Positions 12,891 through 18,626 of a stretch of DNA of 24,398 nucleotides are shown here, one piece after another (within the stretch, counting starts at the first letter, position 1; the number at the start of each line of letters is the position of its first letter). Both the position numbers and the translations under genes were made by a program. Under the pieces are notes generated by a model. That model saw only the letters and a list, made by a program, of their open reading frames with translations. It was not told where the DNA came from and did no database searches. The DNA comes from a virus. Where the stretch lies: the IMG/VR virus record IMGVR_UViG_3300024967_000007, positions 1 to 24,398 of that record, one strand, 5' to 3'.

Positions 12891-13610
12891 CTAGAGACTC
12901 TTGGTGCAGCGGAAGCCAACGTAGCTGAGGTCGCCGATGGGCCAGTCGTCGTTGAGACGGAACACGCCGGCATAGGCGTCCGAGTCCCAGCAGCCGCCTC
13001 GGATGAGCGCACGGCCAGACCAATTACGACCGCTATCTGGTCGCCACCCCATGCCTTTTTCAAGGCTAGGGTAGGGTGCTGTTGAAATTGAAGGGTCTTT
13101 TGTGTCGAATGGCTTATTGATAACGCCTTTTTCATCACCATGGATATCGTCAAATACCCATGAAAAGACATTGCCATTCATATCGCAGATTTTTTCGCCA
13201 TTGCTCAGGGTGAGCCAGCGGCGCTCTTTTTTGTCGGCAGGATCAAAGTCACCGGCTTGCGCTTCTGTTACGTTACCTTTACGGATGCCACGGAATAGCT
13301 TGCCTTCACCGACCTTGCCTTTAGTCCAGTTGGCGTCCACGTTCACCACGTTATGCGCGATGGCCAGCCATTGTGTTTCTGTGATCAGTGAGTAGCCGGC
13401 ATCCAGGCATGCTTGTTTTGCGTTTTTGAAGTTTATGCTTGTCCAGGTCTTACCGTCAGCTGTAATAACCGCTTTTCCGTCACCTGACTTGCTGGCTGCG
13501 TACTGACCAACCTGGAATGATGGCACTAGGGTCCCGTTAGGTAGTTCTGTCTCCGGAACGGTGACAAATAGGTCTAGTAGTGCTGCTTTGTGTTCGGTTT
13601 GCATGTTCAT
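12891..13610 (-). CDS. DGR target protein 2, FGE/C-type-lectin fold
   Basis: 239 residues, with AAAGG 7 nt before ATG 13610. Single FGE-sulfatase/C-type-lectin domain: 'ITETQWLAIAHNV', 'GNVFSWVFDD', 'RGGCW', 'VGFRC'. VR2 covers about residues 197-235, followed by the constant tail 'CTKSL'. The N-terminus ('EHKAALLDLFVTVPETELPN') is nearly identical to target 3, while the middle differs from both other targets, so the three are mosaics. No signal peptide or membrane segment is visible. The variable face probably determines binding specificity; the ligand cannot be read from the sequence. Confidence 0.92.
   Translation of the reverse strand: MNMQTEHKAALLDLFVTVPETELPNGTLVPSFQVGQYAASKSGDGKAVITADGKTWTSINFKNAKQACLDAGYSLITETQWLAIAHNVVNVDANWTKGKVGEGKLFRGIRKGNVTEAQAGDFDPADKKERRWLTLSNGEKICDMNGNVFSWVFDDIHGDEKGVINKPFDTKDPSISTAPYPSLEKGMGWRPDSGRNWSGRALIRGGCWDSDAYAGVFRLNDDWPIGDLSYVGFRCTKSL
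12907..13020 (-). repeat. DGR variable repeat VR2
   Basis: 114 bp, gap-free against TR. 17 differences, 16 at TR adenines and one (12938) at a TR guanine on the coding strand, which together with a neighbouring adenine change turns Asp into Ile. The only non-adenine change among the three VRs. Confidence 0.97.
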
Positions 13611-13628
13611 AATGAACCTTTCATTAAA

Positions 13629-13655
13629 CCAGCCCGCCGTTGCACATCGGACTGG
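13629..13655. repeat. Hairpin downstream of VR3
   Basis: CCAG-C-CCG (13629-13636) pairs with CGG-A-CTGG (13648-13655) with one mismatch and an 11-base loop. Spacing to the VR3 boundary is exactly 31 nt. The right arm is the same as at VR2, but the left arm and loop differ. Confidence 0.7.
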
Positions 13656-13670
13656 ATGGGTGACAAGTGA

Positions 13671-14384
13671 CTAGAGACTCTTGGTGCAGCGGAAGCCAAC
13701 GCTGCCGCCGTCGCCGTCGGGCCAGCCGATGCCGAGACGGAACACGCCGGCATAGCCGTCCGAGACCCAGCAGCCGCCTCGGAGGAGCGCATTGCCAGAC
13801 CAATCACCGCCGCCGATGCTGGTATCGCCTATGCCGTGTTCACGGCTTTCGTATGGCGCTGTGGTGACAGTAGGGGAGTCTTTGGCAAACTTCTTGGCAA
13901 TCACGCCATTTTTATCGCCTTGTACGTCATCAAACACCCAGCTGTAGATGTTGCCGCTAAAGTCGTACACACGTTCGCCATTGGATAGCACATGCCAGCG
14001 GCGTTCTGTTGGCTCTTCGCTTTCATAATGACCGTCTTGCGCTTCTGATACTTTCCATTTGTGAATACCGCGGTAGATTTCACCTTCGCCTACTTTATTG
14101 CCTGTCCAGTTTTCAGCCTGTTGGCTGATCTGGTAGGCAATAGCTAGGTATTGCAGCTCGGTAATGAGTGCATAGCCAGCCCCAGCGCATTCAGCGCGTG
14201 CGTCATGGTAGTTAATGTTGCGCCAAGGTTTGTTGGCCTGGTCAATAACAAGCGTACCGTCATTGTTTTTACTGCAATGGTATGCGCCTACCTGAAACGA
14301 TGGCACTACGGTGCCATTGGGCAGTTCTGTCTCCGGAACGGTGACAAATAGGTCTAGTAGTGCTGCTTTGTGTTCTGTTTGCAT
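13671..14384 (-). CDS. DGR target protein 3, FGE/C-type-lectin fold
   Basis: 237 residues, AAGG about 8 nt before ATG 14384. Same fold as the other targets ('ITELQYLAIAYQI', 'GNIYSWVFDD', 'RGGCW', 'VGFRC'); VR3 covers about residues 195-233. The first ~30 residues match target 2 nearly exactly, while the part from about residue 80 to the VR matches target 1 almost base for base. It is therefore a recombinant or the common parent. First target gene after the operon promoter, 10 nt beyond a small gene. No export signal visible. Confidence 0.92.
   Translation of the reverse strand: MQTEHKAALLDLFVTVPETELPNGTVVPSFQVGAYHCSKNNDGTLVIDQANKPWRNINYHDARAECAGAGYALITELQYLAIAYQISQQAENWTGNKVGEGEIYRGIHKWKVSEAQDGHYESEEPTERRWHVLSNGERVYDFSGNIYSWVFDDVQGDKNGVIAKKFAKDSPTVTTAPYESREHGIGDTSIGGGDWSGNALLRGGCWVSDGYAGVFRLGIGWPDGDGGSVGFRCTKSL
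13687..13800 (-). repeat. DGR variable repeat VR3
   Basis: 114 bp, gap-free against TR; 19 differences, all at TR adenines of the coding strand (A to G most often, also A to T and A to C). Most diverged of the three VRs. Confidence 0.97.
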
Positions 14385-14394
14385 GGCATCAACC

Positions 14395-14577
14395 TTAAAT
14401 ATTGTTGTACCAGTAGTTTTTTGCTACTGGGGCTGGTCTACGCTTTGCGTAGTTGTTTGCCAGCCGGTTTAAACAAATCGCAAGGCCTTTATTAGCCAAT
14501 GCGCTTTCAAGCGTGTAACCAAAACTGGCTAGTTTTGCTCTGTTGAATGCTCGCTGCAGATCAGTTTGTGTGTGCAT
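14395..14577 (-). CDS. Hypothetical small protein, first gene of the DGR operon
   Basis: 60 residues; GGGAG lies about 9 nt before ATG 14577. The sequence 'LQRAFNRAKLASFGYTLESA' followed by 'LANKGLAICLNRLANNYAKR' is helical and basic, a form often seen for the first small gene of a phage leftward operon. It is about 45 nt downstream of the proposed -10 element. No domain recognised; a regulatory role (for example antitermination) would be guesswork. Confidence 0.6.
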   Translation of the reverse strand: MHTQTDLQRAFNRAKLASFGYTLESALANKGLAICLNRLANNYAKRRPAPVAKNYWYNNI

Positions 14578-14619
14578 TTTTCAAAACTCCCTAACTTGGT
14601 TTAGGTGGCGCTTTGAAAT

Positions 14620-14649
14620 ATACTAAACGTAATGTTTAGTAACTGTCAA
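14620..14649 (-). promoter_or_regulatory. Leftward early promoter (PL-like) of the DGR operon
   Basis: On the minus strand a perfect -35 TTGACA (14644-14649), an 18-bp spacer and a -10 TAGTAT (14620-14625). The same -10 is used at the cro promoter. A dyad operator sits inside the spacer/-10 and a second overlaps the -35, so repressor binding would block transcription. Strong candidate, untested. Confidence 0.75.
14621..14641. promoter_or_regulatory. Repressor operator OL1-like
   Basis: Perfect dyad TACTAAAC-N5-GTTTAGTA, identical in both arms to the operator at 16896-16916. It overlaps the -10 and spacer of the DGR operon promoter. Confidence 0.82.
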
Positions 14650-14662
14650 ACAAAATGTTTAG
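14646..14662. promoter_or_regulatory. Repressor operator OL2-like (weaker)
   Basis: TCAAAC-AAAAT-GTTTAG, one arm perfect and one with a T to C change against CTAAAC. Overlaps the -35 TTGACA. Its centre is 23 bp from the first operator. The spacer AAAAT is the same as in the weaker operator at 16864-16880. Confidence 0.7.
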
Positions 14663-14715
14663 TTTTGTGATGATATTTTTTTGAGCAAAGATAATTTTGT
14701 GAGAAATAGGCGAAA

Positions 14716-14739
14716 AAAAACCGCCGAATGGCGGTTTTT
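14716..14739. terminator. Bidirectional rho-independent terminator
   Basis: AAAAACCGCC (14716-14725), loop GAAT, GGCGGTTTTT (14730-14739): a perfect 10-bp stem with T runs on both strands. It lies 19 nt beyond the minus-strand stop at 14759, ending the repressor operon and isolating it from the DGR promoter. Confidence 0.92.
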
Positions 14740-14758
14740 GCTGGTAATGAGGGAATAG

Positions 14759-15745
14759 TTAATTCGGCTGTGTTCTTACTGAAATAATTGTTGCTGTGGT
14801 TATATTGCCTCTTAGCTCGTTTGCATTAACGCTGAGATAAACTTTGTTTTTTGGTCTGGACCATTCAGCAGCTTGTAATTCTGCAATCTGTCTTTTATCG
14901 AGTGAGTTGTCTTTAAACTTAGCTACGAATTCTCGATTTGAATCCAGGTGAAGCAATCTAATTTTTATTTCATCTGGCTGGGTCGTATTGACTTGTAACA
15001 CATGATAGTTACCATTGACTTGTATTTCTGCTGATTCTGCTCTGGCGTTAGATGAAAGGCGTTTTGCATCTTCTTTATTAAAGCTAATGCCATTTATTTC
15101 TATGGTTTCTGCATCGGATATCCCTTTTAGCATAGAAATATTGGTTTGCTTTGCGTCTTTTTTTATACTTTCTAATGCCGGCCTGTCACGCATCGCATCT
15201 GCAAATATCTGCATTCTGGCAGTTTCCTGCTCGGAGAGTTTTATTCTTTCAATAGTTGCTTGTTCGAGAGCTTTTCCAGCTGCAGCTGATTCAACATATG
15301 TTTTATAAGCAACAGTAGATGCCCATGTAACGGCCGCGCCAAGAATTAATATAGTTAGTTCTTTGCCTGTCATCTTGTTGGTAATCTTATCAATTAATGC
15401 CCCAAAAGACTTTTCCAAGTCCACAGTGATGTGAGTGCATCCGTCTTCAACCTTTGCTTTAAACTCGAGTGCCTTGCGCTCATCGTCACTAAGGTGCCTA
15501 GTGTTTTTATCTAAAGCTAGTTTAGCATAAGTACGATTAAGGCCTTGCTGTAATTCTAACAAGGCGGACATGATTGATGGTGTTAATGTGCTGTTGTATC
15601 CCTCGCCTTCAAGCTCAATGGTGATCTTTGGCCAATTATCAAATTTGATTTTTATATCATCAGGGATTTCATCGCGTAGCGCCTTTTGAAGAAACTCAAA
15701 CGCATCTGCTTCGCTAGTTATTTTTAATTCTTGTTGGTTATCCAA
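14759..15745 (-). CDS. Membrane-anchored protein of unknown function, candidate moron
   Basis: 328 residues. A soluble N-terminal domain (1-125, 'FEFLQKALRDEIPDDIKIKF', 'ITIELEGEGYNSTLTPSIMS') precedes one probable membrane helix at about 128-148 ('KELTILILGAAVTWASTVAY'). A helical region and a beta-rich C-terminus follow ('IEINGISFNKEDAKRLSSNA', 'VYLSVNANELRG'). Not a structural or replication family I know. It lies in the repressor operon, ends just before a terminator and is A/T-rich, so it is probably expressed in the lysogen. Superinfection exclusion or phage defence is a reasonable hypothesis, no more. Confidence 0.6.
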   Translation of the reverse strand: MDNQQELKITSEADAFEFLQKALRDEIPDDIKIKFDNWPKITIELEGEGYNSTLTPSIMSALLELQQGLNRTYAKLALDKNTRHLSDDERKALEFKAKVEDGCTHITVDLEKSFGALIDKITNKMTGKELTILILGAAVTWASTVAYKTYVESAAAGKALEQATIERIKLSEQETARMQIFADAMRDRPALESIKKDAKQTNISMLKGISDAETIEINGISFNKEDAKRLSSNARAESAEIQVNGNYHVLQVNTTQPDEIKIRLLHLDSNREFVAKFKDNSLDKRQIAELQAAEWSRPKNKVYLSVNANELRGNITTATIISVRTQPN

Positions 15746-15790
15746 AAGTGGTCCTTGAGTTTAAGACAATGTTTAATAGGCTATTTGTAT

Positions 15791-16204
15791 TTATAGAGAA
15801 CATTTTCTGTAGTCATCTAGCGCCCATTTTTTTAGTAATTTTGAGTGACCTTCCGCGGATCCAACTGAGTAAAATGCCGTTACCTTAGACTTGTTGTCAC
15901 CAATTTCCTTAATATCGATTACCTGGTAATAACTGGTACCGAGCCCGCCTCGTAGTGATACTGCAATAGTTCCTATTTTATTGTCCGGGTCTAAATTTCC
16001 CTCGGTGACCATTTGTGCGGTTACCATCCACCCGTCGCTGCATTGCTGGGTTTGTTCTAATAATTTCTTGTATAAGTGCTGGTAATTTTCTGGGGCATCA
16101 AAGGAGGCTGACTTTGATGGGGCCAACTCTCGAACACCGCCAATTGTATGTGGGGTGCATGCGGTAATTAGCAGCGGGATCAGTGCAATGTGGAATATTT
16201 TCAT
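15791..16204 (-). CDS. Small lipoprotein, repressor operon
   Basis: 137 residues. The lipoprotein signal peptide 'MKIFHIALIPLLITACTPHT' has a clear lipobox (L-I-T-A-C, Cys16). The mature part is a compact alpha/beta domain ('YQHLYKKLLEQTQQCSDGWM', 'IAVSLRGGLGTSYYQVIDIK') with two further cysteines near its start and end. Gram-negative lipoproteins of this size occur in prophages and as host genes. In a lysogenic operon such proteins often alter receptors or exclude other phages (compare Cor-like lipoproteins), but there is no direct evidence for that here. Confidence 0.7.
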   Translation of the reverse strand: MKIFHIALIPLLITACTPHTIGGVRELAPSKSASFDAPENYQHLYKKLLEQTQQCSDGWMVTAQMVTEGNLDPDNKIGTIAVSLRGGLGTSYYQVIDIKEIGDNKSKVTAFYSVGSAEGHSKLLKKWALDDYRKCSL

Positions 16205-16209
16205 TTTTT

Positions 16210-16389
16210 TTAATTATTTTGTTCTAGTAGCTGTTTTAGCAGTTTGTTAGTTTCTTTGGATTCTTTAATTTGTTGCTCAATTAAATCTTTTGTCCCAAAT
16301 ATTGCAAATGGTAAAAAGAACCATAGCAGTGCCAATACAATTAAAAATATTACTATAAGCAACCCCAGCCCCGTATCTACACCTGACAT
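16210..16389 (-). CDS. Small single-span membrane protein with coiled-coil tail
   Basis: 59 residues from ATG 16389, chosen for the AGGGGG site about 6 nt upstream; an upstream start would add eight residues. One long hydrophobic helix ('GLLIVIFLIVLALLWFFLPF') precedes a charged helix ('DLIEQQIKESKETNKLLKQL'). It lies 5 nt before the lipoprotein gene and downstream of the repressor, in the same operon. Function unknown; candidate exclusion factor together with its neighbours. Confidence 0.6.
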   Translation of the reverse strand: MSGVDTGLGLLIVIFLIVLALLWFFLPFAIFGTKDLIEQQIKESKETNKLLKQLLEQNN

Positions 16390-16451
16390 TTGTTCCCCCT
16401 GATTAAAAATCAAAATTTCGTTGTATTTGTAGCCGATAAATATTATTTAAC

Positions 16452-16847
16452 TTATGTTCCGGTTGCTTTGGGTGGGTTATGGCCGTTTGGTTTTGGCTCT
16501 GGTTCAGCAAGCGAATCGCTGATTTTTACAACCTGATATTTTGTTGCCTCATCCATATGTTGCATAGCTAAAACAACTTGTGCCTCAGGTGAGTTTTTAT
16601 ATGGGCGTAGTGGATCAAACATTTCACCAGTTCCGTCTCTGACATATTTAATTCTAAAGCTCCATTCATCTGCCAGATCGATTAAATAGTCTTTGGGTAC
16701 CCCTCTGACTTTCCAGTTTCTAATATGCTGGTCTAAAAGATTAAATTTTCTAGCCAATTCAGCATCTGACATCTCTATTTTAAGAGTTGTCATTACTTTT
16801 CTTAATCTTGTATAGCTTTCATGTTCCATTTCAGCAATGTAATTCAT
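16452..16847 (-). CDS. CI-like repressor without peptidase domain
   Basis: 131 residues from ATG 16847, chosen because AAAGGAC lies just upstream. The HTH is in 'KIEMSDAELARKFNLLDQHI' followed by 'RNWKVRGVPKDYLIDLADEW', the pattern of phage CI repressor N-terminal domains. The remainder (about 75-131) is short and has no Ser-Lys S24 peptidase residues, so RecA-stimulated self-cleavage is unlikely and induction may use another route (for example an antirepressor). It faces cro across operators 16864-16880 and 16893-16919 and probably also binds the leftward operators at 14621-14662. Confidence 0.72.
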   Translation of the reverse strand: MNYIAEMEHESYTRLRKVMTTLKIEMSDAELARKFNLLDQHIRNWKVRGVPKDYLIDLADEWSFRIKYVRDGTGEMFDPLRPYKNSPEAQVVLAMQHMDEATKYQVVKISDSLAEPEPKPNGHNPPKATGT

Positions 16848-16863
16848 GGACTGTCCTTTTGTG

Positions 16864-16880
16864 CTAAACAAAATGTTTTG
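16864..16880. promoter_or_regulatory. Switch operator (weaker), repressor-proximal
   Basis: CTAAAC-AAAAT-GTTTTG, one arm perfect. It lies 17 nt upstream of the repressor start, where it could control repressor transcription. Its centre is 34 bp from the stronger operator. Confidence 0.7.
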
Positions 16881-16888
16881 TCTTTTTG

Positions 16889-16919
16889 TTGTAAATACTA
16901 AACATTTAGTTTAGTATTT
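16889..16919 (+). promoter_or_regulatory. cro promoter (PR-like) with embedded perfect operator
   Basis: -35 TTGTAA (16889-16894), 17-bp spacer, -10 TAGTAT (16912-16917). A perfect 11-bp-arm dyad, AAATACTAAAC / GTTTAGTATTT, spans 16893-16919 and shares its TACTAAAC-N5-GTTTAGTA core with 14621-14641. The predicted transcript start (about 16923-16926) falls at the cro ATG, so the mRNA would be leaderless or nearly so. Confidence 0.8.
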
Positions 16920-16925
16920 GTGACT

Positions 16926-17165
16926 ATGATTTCTGAAATTATTAAAAAGCATGGTGCGGCCTCGTTAGCTAAGAAGCTGAATGAATCCATTCAGACTATT
17001 AATAATTGGGTAAGCAGGGGTGTCCCGCTGGATAAGGCGGTTGCCTTTTGTGATGCAGTTGATTATGAGATTTCCCCACATCAAATGTATCCAAAGCAAT
17101 ACCCGCATCCAAACGATGGGCTTCCACCCGGCCTTCGCTGTGCTTGCGAGGATAAAGCCGCATGA
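16926..17165 (+). CDS. Cro-like regulator (YdaS/Cro-type HTH)
   Basis: 79 residues from ATG 16926. 'MISEIIKKHGAASLAKKLNE' then 'IQTINNWVSRGVPLDKAVAF' is the HTH of YdaS/Cro-like antirepressors, ending 'VDYEISPHQMYP', the usual closing segment of this group. A GTG at 16920 would lie upstream of the predicted transcript start and is rejected. No ribosome binding site is visible, which fits leaderless translation. It is divergent from the repressor across the operators, so it is the lytic partner of the switch. Confidence 0.82.
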   Translation: MISEIIKKHGAASLAKKLNESIQTINNWVSRGVPLDKAVAFCDAVDYEISPHQMYPKQYPHPNDGLPPGLRCACEDKAA

Positions 17166-17222
17166 ACATCGGTGCTATCTACAATTCTTTTTCTGGTCAT
17201 GGTGTTTATATCCCTGGCAAAC

Positions 17223-17489
17223 CTAAATCGTTGAGAAAACTTCATCAATTGCCGTGCGTGCGCATTTTTGAAATTCATCATCGAAATTTGCGGCGTCCAT
17301 GTGCATGGTCAATGCATCGTAGGCCCCGGTCATTAATCTTTGTTTTGTCGATTGGTCGATCTGTATGAGCGGCAGCAATGATCTGCAGCTCATCATTAAG
17401 CCTTCGTGCCTGGCGGCTAAGGTTCTATGTGCATCTACTAGCTGCTCCAATCGTTCTTCTAATGCTGCTATGCGTTCGTCAGTGGCCAT
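17223..17489 (-). CDS. Hypothetical phage protein with N-terminal coiled coil
   Basis: 88 residues from ATG 17489 (AAAGG about 7 nt upstream; the frame is open further up, but that would run through the next gene). 'DERIAALEERLEQLVDAHRT' is a clear heptad coiled coil; the remainder is helical ('KQRLMTGAYDALTMHMDAAN'). It reads against cro with its stop 58 nt beyond the cro stop. The opposing plus-strand frame at 17162-17368 is judged a shadow. Function unknown. Confidence 0.6.
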   Translation of the reverse strand: MATDERIAALEERLEQLVDAHRTLAARHEGLMMSCRSLLPLIQIDQSTKQRLMTGAYDALTMHMDAANFDDEFQKCARTAIDEVFSTI

Positions 17490-17539
17490 GGGGCTGCCTT
17501 TCTTGAGATTTCTTGGGGGTTTAAATGCGTAACCAATAC

Positions 17540-17851
17540 TCAGTGTGTTGTGCCGTAAGCTTCTTTCACGGCAAGGTTGGCGAACTGTATTCTTGCCTGG
17601 GCGTCGATATTCAGGCCGCGAGACTTGCACCAATCGGGAAACGATTTGGGATCGATGATCACGCGCATCACGATATGGCCGTCTCTTCTCAGGCTCTTCT
17701 CTCCCTTCTCGGCTTTCATGAGCCATTCGTGGAATGTTCTGGGGAGCTTCGCGCTGTCGGTCATGATCCTGAGGATGGCGCTGTAATCTTCGAGACGGTA
17801 CCAAGCCATTCCGGTGGCTCTGACTGTTATTTGGCCGGATGATTTTTCCAT
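17540..17851 (-). CDS. Conserved hypothetical phage protein
   Basis: 103 residues from ATG 17851 with GAAAGGA upstream. 'MAWYRLEDYSAILRIMTDSA', 'LPRTFHEWLMKAE' and 'VIIDPKSFPDWCKSRGLNID' form a pattern I have seen in many proteobacterial genomes and prophages (W-Y-x-x-x-D-Y, L-P-x-T-x-x-x-W, W-C-x-x-x-G), always of unknown function. It sits between two other minus-strand small genes inside the region that the cro transcript must cross to reach cII. Confidence 0.7.
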   Translation of the reverse strand: MEKSSGQITVRATGMAWYRLEDYSAILRIMTDSAKLPRTFHEWLMKAEKGEKSLRRDGHIVMRVIIDPKSFPDWCKSRGLNIDAQARIQFANLAVKEAYGTTH

Positions 17852-17894
17852 GGAGATTCCTTTCGTGATTAACACTAGATTTTTGTTTGAGAGC

Positions 17895-18056
17895 TTAGAT
17901 TCTAGCATGCTTGGAATCTCCACCTTTTCCCGCCGCGCCGGTATGGTTGTATGCCGGATATGCCAGAGAACTGGATGCATGTCCTCCAACCTTAATACCA
18001 GTAGCCGGTCTCCGGTTGCGGGTATCTTTTTTTCCTGGTTGGTGCTGCGTTTGCAT
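17895..18056 (-). CDS. Possible small basic protein
   Basis: 53 residues from ATG 18056 with a GGCGAG site about 6 nt upstream. The peptide is basic and low in complexity ('QTQHQPGKKDTRNRRPATGI'). It is the first of three co-directional small genes (next starts 43 nt on). Support is limited to the start site and context; it may be spurious. Confidence 0.4.
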   Translation of the reverse strand: MQTQHQPGKKDTRNRRPATGIKVGGHASSSLAYPAYNHTGAAGKGGDSKHARI

Positions 18057-18117
18057 TTTTATCTCGCCATTTGTTGTGTTGATGGCTGAAGTATGTGGGG
18101 ATTTAAAAAATAAAAAC

Positions 18118-18150
18118 ACGGCTTTTTTGCAGTGATTTAGCCGTTTTATT
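18118..18150 (+). terminator. Terminator-like hairpin before cII
   Basis: ACGGCT (18118-18123) pairs with AGCCGT (18139-18144), followed by TTTATT, with the A-rich AAAAAC preceding. The position between cro and cII recalls lambda tR1. The stem is only 6 bp, so it is probably weak. Confidence 0.45.
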
Positions 18151-18162
18151 GTGGAGGTAATT

Positions 18163-18621
18163 ATGGTAGCGAATACGAATGTTTTGGATGCAGCGTATCA
18201 CACGGTGCATGATTTCCCTGGCGGTACTCATGCCATGGCACAGCGGCTTGGTGATGTGAGCCCAAATGTTTTAAACAAGCAGATTGATCCGAATGTGGAT
18301 ACACATGTGCTTGGGTTAAGCCGTAGTGTGAAAATACAGCGCATTGCCAAAGATCCTCGCATATTACATGCAATGGCATTTGAGTTGAATCATGTTGCTA
18401 TTCCGCTTCCTGAAGTTCCTGAGTATGGCGATATGTCATTGCTGGATGGCTTCATGGATATTATCAATGAAATGGCTGATTTTACTCAGGCGTTTCAGCA
18501 AAGCTGGGCTGATGGAAAAATCACCAGCAAAGAATTTGAACGCATTAAAAGCGAGGCTGCTGATGTACAGGCTCGATTTGCGGCGATTGTTGCACGCATC
18601 GGCGATATGAAAGTTGATTAA
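18163..18621 (+). CDS. CII-like phage regulatory protein
   Basis: 152 residues. ATG 18163 has GGAGG at 18153-18157. 'DAAYHTVHDFPGGTHAMAQR' then 'LGDVSPNVLNKQIDPNVDTH' matches the phage CII-family opening (Y-x-x-V-H-D-Y/F-P-G-G, L-N-x-x-x-x-P). A long C-terminal helical region follows ('DGFMDIINEMADFTQAFQQS', 'KEFERIKSEAADVQARF'). The family usually acts in the lysis-lysogeny choice as a DNA-binding activator or regulator. It lies 5 nt before dnaB, in the rightward replication operon. Confidence 0.75.
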   Translation: MVANTNVLDAAYHTVHDFPGGTHAMAQRLGDVSPNVLNKQIDPNVDTHVLGLSRSVKIQRIAKDPRILHAMAFELNHVAIPLPEVPEYGDMSLLDGFMDIINEMADFTQAFQQSWADGKITSKEFERIKSEAADVQARFAAIVARIGDMKVD

Positions 18622-18626
18622 TCGTT

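Noticed and set aside
12833-13177. 114-residue minus-strand frame overlapping target 2
   Set aside because: Different frame inside a clear FGE-fold gene, no ribosome binding site.
9191-14384. Functional formylglycine-generating enzymes
   Set aside because: The fold matches, but the genes end in adenine-diversified DGR segments and no neighbouring sulfatase exists, so a binding role is far more likely.
17162-17368. Plus-strand frame starting with ATGA overlap at the cro stop
   Set aside because: Mostly antisense to the coiled-coil gene at 17223-17489, composition unlike a phage protein, no domain. The overlap at the start is suggestive but not enough.
17490-17804. Upstream extension of the 17223 gene to 17804
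   Set aside because: Runs out of frame through the conserved gene at 17540-17851; ATG 17489 has a good ribosome binding site.
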